Counted from the stretch's first letter, positions 1 through 6,134 are shown. The stretch is 10,592 nucleotides of DNA from Actinocrinis sp046724665 (GCA_046724665.1 JBKOWZ010000315.1:1-10592), one strand, 5' to 3'. Numbers and translations: made by a program. The notes: generated from the sequence alone by a model not told the origin.

Positions 1-84
1 ATCGAGCTGCGCGCGGCCGAGGAGACGGTGCGCGACGGGTCGGTGCTCGCGGCCGTCGAAGCAGCTGTCGGTGCTCTGCGATAA
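1..84 (+). CDS. C-terminal end of an unidentified protein (partial)
   Basis: The first frame is open from the window edge and ends in TAA at 82-84, giving the last 27 residues of a protein. They are rich in Ala, Glu and Val, look like one or two amphipathic helices, and end in AVGALR. Codon use is strongly G/C at third positions, as in genuine genes of this window. The tail is too short to assign a family. It lies on the same strand as the RpiR-type regulator 83 bases downstream, with a possible terminator between them, so it is probably a separate transcript. Confidence 0.6.
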   Translation: MELRAAEETVRDGSVLAAVEAAVGALR

Positions 85-91
85 ACAGGAG

Positions 92-112
92 GTCGGGCCG
101 GGCGGCCCTGAC
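92..112 (+). terminator. Candidate hairpin terminator after the first gene
   Basis: GTCGGGCC (92-99) pairs with GGCCCTGAC (104-112) around a GGGC loop, with one bulged A. That gives an 8-bp GC-rich stem 7 bases after the TAA stop. The sequence that follows (TTATCCTG) has only a few T residues. It could end the upstream transcript, but the weak T tract leaves this uncertain. Confidence 0.4.
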
Positions 113-167
113 TTATCCTGATCAACCAGCCCATTCCAGCACGGTATCGGGCGGAAGGAGGTGGCCT

Positions 168-1073
168 GTGTCGGCGGTGATGCCGGACTCGACCGGGTTG
201 GCCGCTGCCGCGGCGAGCCCCGCCGAACAGCAGCTCAGCTCCTCCGAGCAGCTGCTCGGGCTGCTCGACGGCCGTCGGCTCTCGCCCGCGCAGCGCCGGA
301 TCGGCCAGTTCCTGATCGACCACCTGGCCGAGGTGGTCTTCATGTCCAGCGTGGACCTCGCCGAGCGGGTCGGCGTCAGCCAGCCCTCGGTCACCCGCTT
401 CGCCGCGGCACTCGGCTTCTCCGGCTACCCCGCGCTGCGCGACGCGCTCAAGGGGATCGTCCTCGGCTCGGTCGGCGAGTCGCCGCAGGAGGTGCGCCGC
501 AACGAGTTCCAGGCCGCCATCGCCGCCGAGCAGGCCAACCTCGCCGCGCTGCACCGCCTCGCCGCCGCGCCGGACCGGCTGATCGAGACCGGCCGGCTGC
601 TGGCCGGCTCGGTCCCGCTGGTCGTGCTCGGCCTGCGGCTCTCCGCCGCCGCCGCGCAATACTTCGCGTACAGCGCACAGCGCATCCACGCGGACGTCCG
701 CCTGGTCGCGTGCGGCGGCTCGGCTGCCGACGACGCGCTGCTCCAGGCACGCCAGGCCGGCGCGCAGTGGCTGGTCGCGTTCCTGCTGCCGCGCTATGCC
801 GAGGAGGCGCTCGCCGCGCTGGAGCACGCGCGGGACCTGGGCTTCAAGGTGGCGCTGATCACGGACAACCCGCTGGTGCCGTTCGCCGGGTCGGCGGACG
901 TGCTGCTGCCCGCCGCGGTGGGCTCCCGCCTGGTCTTCGACTCGCACGCAGCGCCGATCGTGCTGTCCTCGCTGCTGATCCAGGCGATGGCCGACGCAGA
1001 GCCCGAACGCACCCAGGCCCGCCTCGAAGCGCACGAGTCGCTGAGCGAAGCCAGGGGCTACTACCGCTCCTGA
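168..1073 (+). CDS. MurR/RpiR family transcriptional regulator (HTH + SIS domain)
   Basis: A 301-residue DNA-binding regulator. The start is GTG at 168, 6 bases after a near-perfect ribosome site AAGGAGG (155-161). Residues about 30-100 form the HTH_6 domain: the stretch from FMSSVDLAERVGVS through PSVTRFAAALGF is the typical helix-turn-helix, followed by GYPALRDAL. Residues about 138-272 match a SIS (sugar isomerase) fold in spacing, ending with an ITDNPL...SADVLLPA segment. Family members usually sense a phosphosugar and control sugar or amino-sugar catabolism. Here the ligand signatures are degenerate: the GxGxS loop reads GLRLS (155-159), and the usual S-x-S-G-x-T/S-x-E loop is replaced by FLLPRYAEE (205-213). 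Loss or change of ligand is therefore likely (inference). The regulated genes are not evident in the window; the cut gene upstream is the nearest candidate. The family call is firm, the ligand is unknown. Confidence 0.88.
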   Translation: MSAVMPDSTGLAAAAASPAEQQLSSSEQLLGLLDGRRLSPAQRRIGQFLIDHLAEVVFMSSVDLAERVGVSQPSVTRFAAALGFSGYPALRDALKGIVLGSVGESPQEVRRNEFQAAIAAEQANLAALHRLAAAPDRLIETGRLLAGSVPLVVLGLRLSAAAAQYFAYSAQRIHADVRLVACGGSAADDALLQARQAGAQWLVAFLLPRYAEEALAALEHARDLGFKVALITDNPLVPFAGSADVLLPAAVGSRLVFDSHAAPIVLSSLLIQAMADAEPERTQARLEAHESLSEARGYYRS

Positions 1074-1142
1074 TCAATTCACGGTCAAACCAGTATCCTC
1101 ATACCTCAAGAGCCGACACGGCGCACGAACGCCCCTGTCTCG

Positions 1143-1171
1143 CTGTCGCACCGCGTCGGATTCGCTAGGCT
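1143..1171 (+). promoter_or_regulatory. Candidate promoter for the DUF4097-like membrane protein gene
   Basis: CTGTCG (1143-1148) and TAGGCT (1166-1171) are 17 bases apart, 57 bases before the ATG at 1229. TAGGCT is a good actinomycete -10 form; the -35 matches only three of six positions. This is the best pair I see in the 155-base spacer between the two genes. A second TATCCT (1094-1099) lacks a convincing -35. Confidence 0.3.
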
Positions 1172-1228
1172 CCAAAGGCTTCAGCGCCCAGAGAGCCTGG
1201 GAGTCCGGCACGTGTGGAGGTTTCTGGC

Positions 1229-1873
1229 ATGTCGGTCGAGTCGCAAGCGCCCGAATCCGCGGCGCCCGAAGCGGCCACTCGCCTGGACGGCATACGCCTG
1301 TGGTTCGCAGCCCTCTTCCGCGCCCTGTTCGTCATCCTGCTGACTCTGGTGATCCTCGCCCTGCTCGGCTACGCCGGTGACGTCGCGCTGCATCGGTTCA
1401 CCCGCACGAGTCACTCGAGTTCGCAGTTCTCGCACATATACCAGGTCGAAATCGTCGTCGATGGCGACGGCGCGGTGGACGTCACGGGCACGCCGAACGG
1501 CAGTCACCAGATCACGCTCGACGAAACCGACCGCTCGACCGTGTTCGGTCACCCGCAGCGTACGGTCAGCGTCATCGGCGGCACCCTGTTCGTGACAGTG
1601 CGTTGCCCCGACTCGTACTGCACGGCGGACCTTGCCCTTACCGCGTCCCCTGACACTCAAGTCAACATACGAGTCGGTAACGCACTGCGGCTGGACCACG
1701 CCACCATCACCGTCAGGAACCTGAACGGCCCGGTCAACCTGTCCGCGTGGCCTGCCAACGTCACCATCGCGAACTCCAGTTCGCTCGTCACCGGCATGGT
1801 TGCCGGAAAGCTTGACTGCGGCGTACCAGCCGTGTGCATCGTTCAAGTCCCGAACTCGACCACCGGCTCCTAA
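1229..1873 (+). CDS. Single-pass membrane protein with DUF4097-like outer domain
   Basis: A 214-residue protein of unknown function. I chose ATG 1229 because TGGAGG (1215-1220) lies 8 bases before it; the in-frame GTG at 1214 would overlap that site. The N-terminus (1-25) is acidic and polar. A hydrophobic helix at about 32-52 (FVILLTLVILALLGYAG) follows, so the remainder is probably outside the cell. Residues about 70-195 alternate short beta strands and turns (VDGDGAVDVTG, TVSVIGGTLFVTVRC, TVRNLNGPVNLSAWPANVTI), a pattern resembling the DUF4097/adhesin-like beta-solenoid family. Two cysteine pairs, C126/C131 and C197/C203, sit in this part and could form disulfides. Codon use is less G/C-biased at third positions than in its neighbours. 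The gene converges on the minus-strand gene with only 15 bases between stop codons and no terminator visible there. The DUF4097 assignment is by eye. Confidence 0.72.
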   Translation: MSVESQAPESAAPEAATRLDGIRLWFAALFRALFVILLTLVILALLGYAGDVALHRFTRTSHSSSQFSHIYQVEIVVDGDGAVDVTGTPNGSHQITLDETDRSTVFGHPQRTVSVIGGTLFVTVRCPDSYCTADLALTASPDTQVNIRVGNALRLDHATITVRNLNGPVNLSAWPANVTIANSSSLVTGMVAGKLDCGVPAVCIVQVPNSTTGS

Positions 1874-1888
1874 GCTCTCGGCTCTTGC

Positions 1889-2743
1889 CTAAAGTTCCAC
1901 ATCACCGAGCGGAAACCCATCCGCGTCAAGCAGCACCCCGCCCACAACCTCCGCGAGCATCACCGCCGCCTTACGCATCCGGTCGACTAAAGCGATCGTC
2001 TGGGCGCGTGACGTCTGTCTGACGCAGCTGAACCGGTAGACCGTGTGCGGCCAGCCGTCGTCGGCCCGCGCACACAGCGCGTACGGCAGGAACTCGTCGT
2101 CGGCGAACGGCTGCACCCTGATTTCCAGCTGCCCGGACCGGTCCAGGCAGTAGTCGTTCGCCGCCAGGGCACCGTTCCTCGACAGATCCGGGATCGCCAG
2201 TTCGAGCACCGAGCGCAGCACCTGCCAGGGCAGCGCTTCGTGCCCGTACACGCAGTACACGGTCTCTTCGGGCGCTGCGACGTACGGCGGGCAGCCGGGC
2301 AGCCGAGCCGCGCCGCCCGACAGCCGGGCCAGTCCGGTCACCAGCGACCAGGCCAGCGCCTCCGGTCCGGTCGGGATATCACGCGGATACCGCCGTCTGA
2401 GCGACTCGGCGGTGCGGCCGTCCGGAATCCGCGCCCGCCGCCGCGGAGCCTCGGCCACGTATGCGGTTGACCAACCCCCCGGCAGCTCCGCCTGCGCGGC
2501 CAGGCTTGGATCGAGACGGAACGGCCCGTGCCAGCGCACCTCGTCCGCGACGTGCAGCACACCCTGCTCGTCCCGCACCGGCGCCGGGTTCCACCTGCGG
2601 ACCAGCGCCTCGATCGCCGCGCTGGTCCGCGGCCCGGCCAGCAGCAGCACCGGGTTGTCCCGCAGCAGCCGCTCCGCGGCCACAGGCCGCTCCTCGTGCC
2701 GCCGCCGCTCGGGAACCAGCCGCACTGCGCGCAGTGATCTCAT
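1889..2743 (-). CDS. Conserved-looking hypothetical protein downstream of dcd
   Basis: I do not recognise this family. From the ATG at 2743 it has 284 residues. It is soluble in character, with no signal peptide or membrane helix. The N-terminal third (about 20-100) is Arg/Ala-rich and contains a hydrophobic strand NPVLLLAGPRT (30-40). The C-terminal two thirds look like a compact alpha/beta domain rich in aromatic and Cys residues: GCPPYVAAPEETVYCVYG (150-167), LPWQVLRSVLELAIPDLS (171-188), NDYCLDRSGQLEIRVQPF (196-213), EFLPYALCARADDGWPHT (217-234), then GVLLDADGFPLG (269-280). Start choice is uncertain: AGTGAGG lies only two bases before ATG 2743, and an in-frame ATG at 2782 would add 13 residues. 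Further upstream extension would run into dcd and is unlikely. It follows dcd on the same strand, 92 bases on, across a dyad that might control it separately. Third-position G/C bias supports real coding. No function is proposed. Confidence 0.75.
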   Translation of the reverse strand: MRSLRAVRLVPERRRHEERPVAAERLLRDNPVLLLAGPRTSAAIEALVRRWNPAPVRDEQGVLHVADEVRWHGPFRLDPSLAAQAELPGGWSTAYVAEAPRRRARIPDGRTAESLRRRYPRDIPTGPEALAWSLVTGLARLSGGAARLPGCPPYVAAPEETVYCVYGHEALPWQVLRSVLELAIPDLSRNGALAANDYCLDRSGQLEIRVQPFADDEFLPYALCARADDGWPHTVYRFSCVRQTSRAQTIALVDRMRKAAVMLAEVVGGVLLDADGFPLGDVEL

Positions 2744-2786
2744 AGCCTCACTGTGCAGCGCAACCGGGGGAAACAAGAGCATTAAG

Positions 2787-2803
2787 ATGGGTAAATCACC
2801 CAT
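2787..2803. promoter_or_regulatory. Perfect 6-5-6 dyad between dcd and the downstream gene
   Basis: ATGGGT (2787-2792) and ACCCAT (2798-2803) are perfect inverted repeats around AAATC, in an unusually AT-rich spot. Read on the minus strand, it lies 33 bases after the dcd stop and 43 bases before the ATG at 2743 (5 bases before the alternative ATG at 2782). A further CCCAT half-site is at 2808-2812. The stem is short and followed by only a few T residues, so an operator is as likely as a terminator. Confidence 0.4.
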
Positions 2804-2835
2804 ATCGCCCATGTGTTGGGCTGCCAGGGCGACCC

Positions 2836-3414
2836 TCAGGAAACAGGCGTGCGATGAAAGTTCAGGTACGACCGCGACGGCGTCGGCCCCCGCTGCCCCT
2901 GATACCGCGAGCCGTACACGGACGACCCGTAAGGATGCTCCGCCGGCGAGGACAGCCGGAACATGCAGAGCTGCCCGATCTTCATCCCCGGCCACAGCTT
3001 GATCGGCAGCGTGGCGACGTTCGACAGCTCCAGGGTCACGTGCCCCGAGAACCCCGGGTCGATGAACCCGGCGGTCGAGTGCGTCAGCAGCCCCAGCCGC
3101 CCCAGGCTCGACTTGCCCTCAAGCCGCGAGGCGATGTCGTCTGGCAGCGTGATCACCTCGTAGGTGGAGCCCAGCACGAACTCCCCCGGGTGCAGGATGA
3201 ACGGCTCGTCCCCCTCCGGCTGCACCAGCCGCGTCAGATCCGGCTGCTCCTGCGCCGGGTCGATGTGCGGGTACCTGTGGTTCTCGAACACCCGGAAGTA
3301 CCGGTCCAGCCGCACGTCGATCGACGAGGGCTGCACCATCGCATCGTCGAACGGCTCGACCCGCACCCGCCCGGCCCCGATCTCCGAGCGCAGGTCCTTG
3401 TCTGAGAGCAGCAT
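2836..3414 (-). CDS. dcd: dCTP deaminase, probably bifunctional dCTP deaminase/dUTPase
   Basis: A 192-residue cytosolic trimeric enzyme of the dUTPase-like fold that makes deoxyuridine nucleotides for thymidylate synthesis. Full length for the family. The start MLLSDKDLR, the segment VQPSSIDVRL (27-36), HPGEFVLGST (75-84), the active-site block GKSSLGRLG (100-108) / THSTAGFIDPGFSGH (111-125) with the expected catalytic Glu in TLELSN (E129), PGMKIGQL (142-149), and the C-terminal QGQRGPTPSRSY (172-183) all match the actinobacterial type. The Mycobacterium tuberculosis member of this type is known to be bifunctional, turning dCTP directly into dUMP (established knowledge). The THSTAG loop including A115 is the same here, so I infer the same activity. 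There is no real Shine-Dalgarno: a -10-like TACGGT ends 6 bases before the ATG, suggesting a leaderless mRNA. A 284-residue unknown protein follows on the same strand. dcd diverges from tRNA-Gly. Confidence 0.96.
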   Translation of the reverse strand: MLLSDKDLRSEIGAGRVRVEPFDDAMVQPSSIDVRLDRYFRVFENHRYPHIDPAQEQPDLTRLVQPEGDEPFILHPGEFVLGSTYEVITLPDDIASRLEGKSSLGRLGLLTHSTAGFIDPGFSGHVTLELSNVATLPIKLWPGMKIGQLCMFRLSSPAEHPYGSSVYGSRYQGQRGPTPSRSYLNFHRTPVS

Positions 3415-3420
3415 TCACCG

Positions 3421-3450
3421 ACCGTATCGCGCCCACCGAGGCGCGACCAA
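3421..3450 (-). promoter_or_regulatory. Predicted dcd promoter giving a leaderless mRNA
   Basis: On the minus strand, TTGGTC (3450-3445) and TACGGT (3426-3421) are 18 bases apart. Only six bases (CGGTGA) separate TACGGT from the ATG at 3414, so transcription starting about 7 bases after the -10 would begin at the start codon. The absence of a purine-rich ribosome site supports this. It rests on pattern alone. Confidence 0.5.
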
Positions 3451-3566
3451 CCATCGGCCCACGCTGCGCCCGCCGCAGCCGCGCCTCAATCCTCCGCCAC
3501 CGCGCCGCCGCCGTCTGGTAACCTGACTTCCGGTCGGCCTTCGGGCAGGCCACTACGGCAGTTCGC

Positions 3567-3637
3567 GCGGGTGTAGTTCAATGGTAGAACATCAGCTTCC
3601 CAAGCTGACAGCGCGGGTTCGATTCCCGTCACCCGCT
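3567..3637 (+). tRNA. tRNA-Gly (anticodon CCC)
   Basis: A complete 71-base cloverleaf can be drawn. The acceptor stem GCGGGTG (3567-3573) pairs perfectly with CACCCGC (3630-3636), with T at the discriminator position (3637). The D arm is GTTC/GAAC (3576-3579, 3587-3590). The anticodon stem TCAGC/GCTGA (3592-3596, 3604-3608) carries the loop TTCCCAA, so the anticodon CCC (3599-3601) reads GGG. A four-base variable region is followed by the T arm GCGGG/CCCGT with the loop TTCGATT (3618-3624). The 3' CCA is not encoded (the bases after 3637 are CCG), so it must be added enzymatically. It is a single tRNA with its own terminator, next to and divergent from dcd. Confidence 0.97.
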
Positions 3638-3646
3638 CCGAGTGCA

Positions 3647-3688
3647 GGCCGGGCAGTCCACAGCGGACCGCCCGGCCTCTTGGTTTTT
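3647..3688 (+). terminator. Intrinsic terminator of tRNA-Gly
   Basis: GGCCGGGCAGTCC (3647-3659) pairs with GGACCGCCCGGCC (3665-3677) over 12 of 13 positions, with a five-base ACAGC loop. It is followed by TCTTGGTTTTT ending at 3688. Stem and T tract are both in the plus direction, 9 bases after the tRNA. The stem could also stop minus-strand transcripts coming from the hydrolase gene ending at 3717, but there is no T tract on that side. Confidence 0.88.
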
Positions 3689-3716
3689 GGCGCGGGCCCG
3701 ACCCTGCGGCTTCCCG

Positions 3717-4280
3717 TCAGCTCCCCGTGGCCTCGCCGGGCGACCAGGCGGCGCCGTGGCCCGGGATGATCAGCGAGGGCTTCAGCGCCAGCACCTTGGC
3801 GCGGTTGTCCAGCAACAGCGCGCCGTCCTCCGCGCGCGGGTCACGCTCCGGCCCCGAGGAGTTCCACCACAGGTGAGTCAGCACGACGAGACCGTCGTCA
3901 GTCTCGGCGAGGGTCGAGATGTCCTGCGCGGTGTGGCCGGGCGTGGCCATGAGGCGGACCGACGGCGAGAGTTGGTAGCCGTCCGCCTCGCGGTCCTCCC
4001 ACACGTCGTCGCGGTAGATCGCCCAATGGTCGTGAAAGCGCGCGTCGGGGAACAGCGCGGCGTTGAGCGTATGGTCCGGGTGGTGGTGGGAGAAGACGAC
4101 GTCTGTCACGTCTTCGACGCGCACGCCGAGGGACACCAGCGGGTCGAGGATCGCGGCACGCGTCGCCACCATGCCGGGATCGACGACGATGGTGGCGGAA
4201 CCGTCCTGGATCAGCGTGACGGTGCTCGCGACGCGTCCACCGACGTAGCCTGCGGTGAGCACGTTGATACGTGCGGTCAT
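3717..4280 (-). CDS. Metallo-beta-lactamase-fold hydrolase (MBLAC1-like)
   Basis: A 187-residue single-domain hydrolase of the metallo-beta-lactamase fold, probably cytosolic (no signal peptide). The start ATG 4280 has AAGGAA (4294-4289) 8 bases upstream. Metal-site motifs are in the expected order: VVDPG (32-36); HHHPDH (65-70), giving the HxHxDH set H65, H67, D69, H70; H116 in TPGHTAQD; and H175 in PGHG. The position that usually supplies the bridging Asp (GD-L/F) reads THLWW, with H136, so the second metal site may differ. The short form without an added domain and the PGHTxxD...PGHG pattern recall MBLAC1-type proteins; glyoxalase II or lactonase-like thioester/ester hydrolysis are other options. 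Substrate unknown. It starts 15 bases after the stop of the split-barrel gene on the same strand, so the two are almost certainly co-transcribed. Confidence 0.88.
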   Translation of the reverse strand: MTARINVLTAGYVGGRVASTVTLIQDGSATIVVDPGMVATRAAILDPLVSLGVRVEDVTDVVFSHHHPDHTLNAALFPDARFHDHWAIYRDDVWEDREADGYQLSPSVRLMATPGHTAQDISTLAETDDGLVVLTHLWWNSSGPERDPRAEDGALLLDNRAKVLALKPSLIIPGHGAAWSPGEATGS

Positions 4281-4295
4281 TGTGCGGCTTCCTTC

Positions 4296-4769
4296 TCACT
4301 CACGGTGCACCTCACGCACCGGGCCGCCGGGGCGCCAGGTGCGGATGATCAGATAATCGTTGGTCGGGGCGATCGAGGTGAGCACGGCCTCGGTCAGGTC
4401 CAGGTGGAAGAGGTGGAACGGGCCGGGATCAGCCTCGAGCCCGCTGAGCGCCGCGGCCTTGAGCTCGGGGTCGGTGATCTCGGTGGCGATCCCGGCGAGT
4501 TTGGCGTCGCCGTCGGTCATCGAGCCGTCGCCCGGGTTGACGTGCAGCGCGAAGCGGCCGTCGCGGTGCAGGTCCGCCGCCTTAACCGCGTTGAGCATCG
4601 AACCGAGCGTCAGATTCGGCCCGACGATGCGTACCTCGGTGCCGCTGACCCGTGGCGAGCCGTCGCGCCGCAGGGTGGCTAGGACATGGTGCTTCGCGGA
4701 CGCGAAACGTGACCACACCGCCGCGGCGAACGCGGGCTCGGCGTCGGCGAACTGCTGCCAGGTGACCAT
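4296..4769 (-). CDS. Pyridoxamine 5'-phosphate oxidase-related split-barrel protein
   Basis: A 157-residue protein of the FMN/F420-binding split-barrel group. The N-terminal part ASAKHHVLATLRRDGSPRVS (23-42) followed by GTEVRIVGPNLTLGSML (43-59) is the typical beta-barrel opening of the PNPOx-like superfamily. RFALHV (72-77) and DAKLAGIATEI (88-98) continue the barrel, and DLTEAVLTSI (124-133) is a late strand. Such proteins bind flavin, deazaflavin F420 or haem and reduce or oxidise small molecules; the sequence alone does not settle which. True pyridoxine oxidase (PdxH) is longer and has a different C-terminus, so I do not use that name. I chose ATG 4769; it lacks a Shine-Dalgarno, and CAGACT six bases upstream may be a poor -10 for a leaderless start. 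Extending further upstream would overlap the HAD gene end. It is followed after 15 bases by the metallo-hydrolase gene. Confidence 0.85.
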   Translation of the reverse strand: MVTWQQFADAEPAFAAAVWSRFASAKHHVLATLRRDGSPRVSGTEVRIVGPNLTLGSMLNAVKAADLHRDGRFALHVNPGDGSMTDGDAKLAGIATEITDPELKAAALSGLEADPGPFHLFHLDLTEAVLTSIAPTNDYLIIRTWRPGGPVREVHRE

Positions 4770-4820
4770 GTGAACAGTCTGGCTGCCGGCACCGACAGCC
4801 GCGACCGCTGCGCCTGGGCG

Positions 4821-4843
4821 GCAGTGGCGGTCTGGCCGACTGC
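4821..4843 (-). terminator. Possible hairpin after the HAD gene
   Basis: On the minus strand, GCAGTCGGC and GCCACTGC pair around CAGACC with one bulged C, starting 3 bases after the HAD stop codon. No T tract follows, so it may only attenuate transcription into the split-barrel gene, or mean nothing. It is the only structure I see in the 77-base gap. Confidence 0.25.
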
Positions 4844-4846
4844 TCG

Positions 4847-5506
4847 TCAGAGCCCGGCGAGCAGCTTGAGCGCGTCGGCCGCCGAGTCGCACAGGTGGTC
4901 GGGTTGCGGGTCGGCCACCGTCAGCTCACGGTCGCCCGGCAGCCAGATCGTGCGCAGACCGGCCGCGATTCCGCCCGCGATGTCCGCGTCCAGCGAGTCG
5001 CCGACCATCCAGCCGGCCTGGCCGGAGCGCCGGCCGAGCTCCACGCCGAGCCGCTCGGCCGCGCGCTCGAAGATCGCCCGATCGGGTTTGCGCACGCCCT
5101 CGGCCTCCGAGACGAAGACGTCGTCCACCAGCTCGCGCAGGCCGACCCGGTCGATCTTCGCGCTCTGCATCGCGGTCGCGCCGTTGGTGATGATCGCCAG
5201 CCGCCAGCCCTCGGCGCGCAGCAGGCGCAGGCCGGCGGCGACCGCCTCTTCGAGCACGAAGAAGCGCGGGTACGTGCCGGTCACGTCCTCGACCAGCCGC
5301 TCCACGCTGTCCGGCAGGTGGAAGTGGCGCTTGAAGCCCTCCGCGTACTCGGTCCAGGTGGCCGCGGTCGAGCTCTTGACCGCGAGGTAGTCCACCGCCG
5401 CCGGGTCGATGCCGCGCTGCGCGACGAAGTGCTCGGCCCACTCCCGCAGCGCCCGGCTCTGGTCAACCAGGGTGTTGTCGAGGTCGAAGAAGGCGAACCG
5501 GGTCAC
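4847..5506 (-). CDS. HAD superfamily hydrolase, subfamily IA
   Basis: A phosphatase-like HAD protein, 219 residues from GTG 5506. All four HAD motifs are present: motif I DLDNT (8-12, nucleophile D8 and general acid D10), motif II IITNG (105-109, T107), motif III K140 in GVRKPD, and motif IV MVGDSLDAD (167-175, D170 and D174). The helical cap lies between motifs I and II (about 15-90), which marks subfamily IA with a C1 cap. Family members include phosphoglycolate phosphatase, pyrimidine 5'-nucleotidase (YjjG-like) and haloacid dehalogenase; the substrate is not readable here, though a nucleotide-related role would suit the neighbourhood. The GTG at 5506 shares the TGA stop of the nitroreductase (GTGA), a classical translational coupling, and GGGA lies 10 bases before it. 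Another in-frame GTG at 5515 would add three residues but has a worse ribosome site. Confidence 0.9.
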   Translation of the reverse strand: MTRFAFFDLDNTLVDQSRALREWAEHFVAQRGIDPAAVDYLAVKSSTAATWTEYAEGFKRHFHLPDSVERLVEDVTGTYPRFFVLEEAVAAGLRLLRAEGWRLAIITNGATAMQSAKIDRVGLRELVDDVFVSEAEGVRKPDRAIFERAAERLGVELGRRSGQAGWMVGDSLDADIAGGIAAGLRTIWLPGDRELTVADPQPDHLCDSAADALKLLAGL

Positions 5507-6084
5507 CGCGACCACGTCCCGTAGTGCACGAGCTCCTCGATCGGCCGACGGTGCGCCCGCAGGTCGCGCTTCTCAGTCTCCGCGTCGTAACCGATCGCGA
5601 TCGCGCCGATCGGCTCGTAGTCGTCCGGCACCCCGAAGGCGTCCCGGAACGGCTGCACCTGCTCGGGGACGATGCCGAAGTACAGCGCGCCGAGCCCCTC
5701 GTCCACCACGGTCAGCAGCTGGAGCATGGCCGCCATCCCCGTATCGATGTGCCAGAACGGTACCGGCCACCGCGCCTCGTCACGATCGGTCCACCCCTTG
5801 TCCGGCCGTGCGTAACGGTCCAGGTAGACACGCTTGCACGAGAAGGGCACGATCACCAGTGGCGCGGTACGCACAGTGTCGGACACGGCGGCGGCGCCGA
5901 ACTGCCAGAACTTCTCCAGATCCGCCTCACGCAACACCAGCCACGCCTGTCCCTGCGAGAACCCCGCGGAGGGTGCCCGCGTACCGTTGCGCAGGATCCG
6001 CTCCAGCGCTTCCTCGGGAACCGGTCGATTGGCGTCAAAGGTCCGAACCATCCGCCGTGTGCGGATCGCGTCCTGAAGTTCCAT
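5503..6084 (-). CDS. Nitroreductase family protein (FMN-dependent)
   Basis: A 193-residue flavoprotein of the nitroreductase fold, expected to be a cytosolic FMN-bound homodimer using NAD(P)H. Phosphate-binding arginines sit in RTRRMVRTF (8-16). The FMN segment APSAGFSQGQAW (37-48) and GLGALYFGI (130-138), the typical G-x-G-A-x-x-x-G stretch, are both present, and IGAIAIGY (159-166) is the closing strand before a short C-terminal tail. Substrate unknown: quinones, nitroaromatics or an enoyl compound are all possible in this family. ATG 6084 has AAGG seven bases upstream, overlapping a -10-like TAAGGT, so both leadered and leaderless starts are possible. It is the first gene of a four-gene minus-strand run and is coupled to the HAD gene by a GTGA overlap. 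It diverges from purD across only 63 bases. Confidence 0.9.
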   Translation of the reverse strand: MELQDAIRTRRMVRTFDANRPVPEEALERILRNGTRAPSAGFSQGQAWLVLREADLEKFWQFGAAAVSDTVRTAPLVIVPFSCKRVYLDRYARPDKGWTDRDEARWPVPFWHIDTGMAAMLQLLTVVDEGLGALYFGIVPEQVQPFRDAFGVPDDYEPIGAIAIGYDAETEKRDLRAHRRPIEELVHYGTWSR

Positions 6085-6090
6085 GCCGAG

Positions 6091-6121
6091 ACCTTATGCG
6101 TGCTCGGATGGCCTACGTCAA
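6091..6121 (-). promoter_or_regulatory. Predicted promoter of the nitroreductase gene
   Basis: On the minus strand, TTGACG (6121-6116) fits the TTGACN -35 and TAAGGT (6096-6091) fits a TAnnnT -10, with a 19-base spacer. Six bases (CTCGGC) separate the -10 from ATG 6084, so the mRNA may be leaderless. This is the best-matching promoter in the window. Confidence 0.55.
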
Positions 6122-6134
6122 GCCGGGCGCCTTA

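Noticed and set aside
116..1077. Direct repeat TCCTGATCAA at 116-125 and 1068-1077 flanking the regulator gene
   Set aside because: A 10-base match over about 1 kb is compatible with chance, and there are no other signs of an insertion or attachment site.
161..1168. A 335-codon open frame overlapping the RpiR-type gene in another frame
   Set aside because: It is Arg/Ala/Gly/Pro-rich, has no domain pattern and overlaps the frame that has a clear HTH and the better-placed ribosome site.
1181..1846. A 221-codon minus-strand open frame opposite the DUF4097-like gene
   Set aside because: Asp/Arg/Gly/Val-rich shadow composition. The plus-strand frame has a ribosome site, a membrane helix and a beta pattern.
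2744..2995. Upstream extension of the unknown protein into dcd
   Set aside because: It would overlap the dcd coding end by about 160 bases, and its sequence looks like an out-of-frame dcd reading.
3642..4682. A 346-codon plus-strand open frame across the hydrolase and split-barrel genes
   Set aside because: It begins inside the tRNA terminator hairpin, is antisense to two recognisable enzymes and has biased shadow composition.
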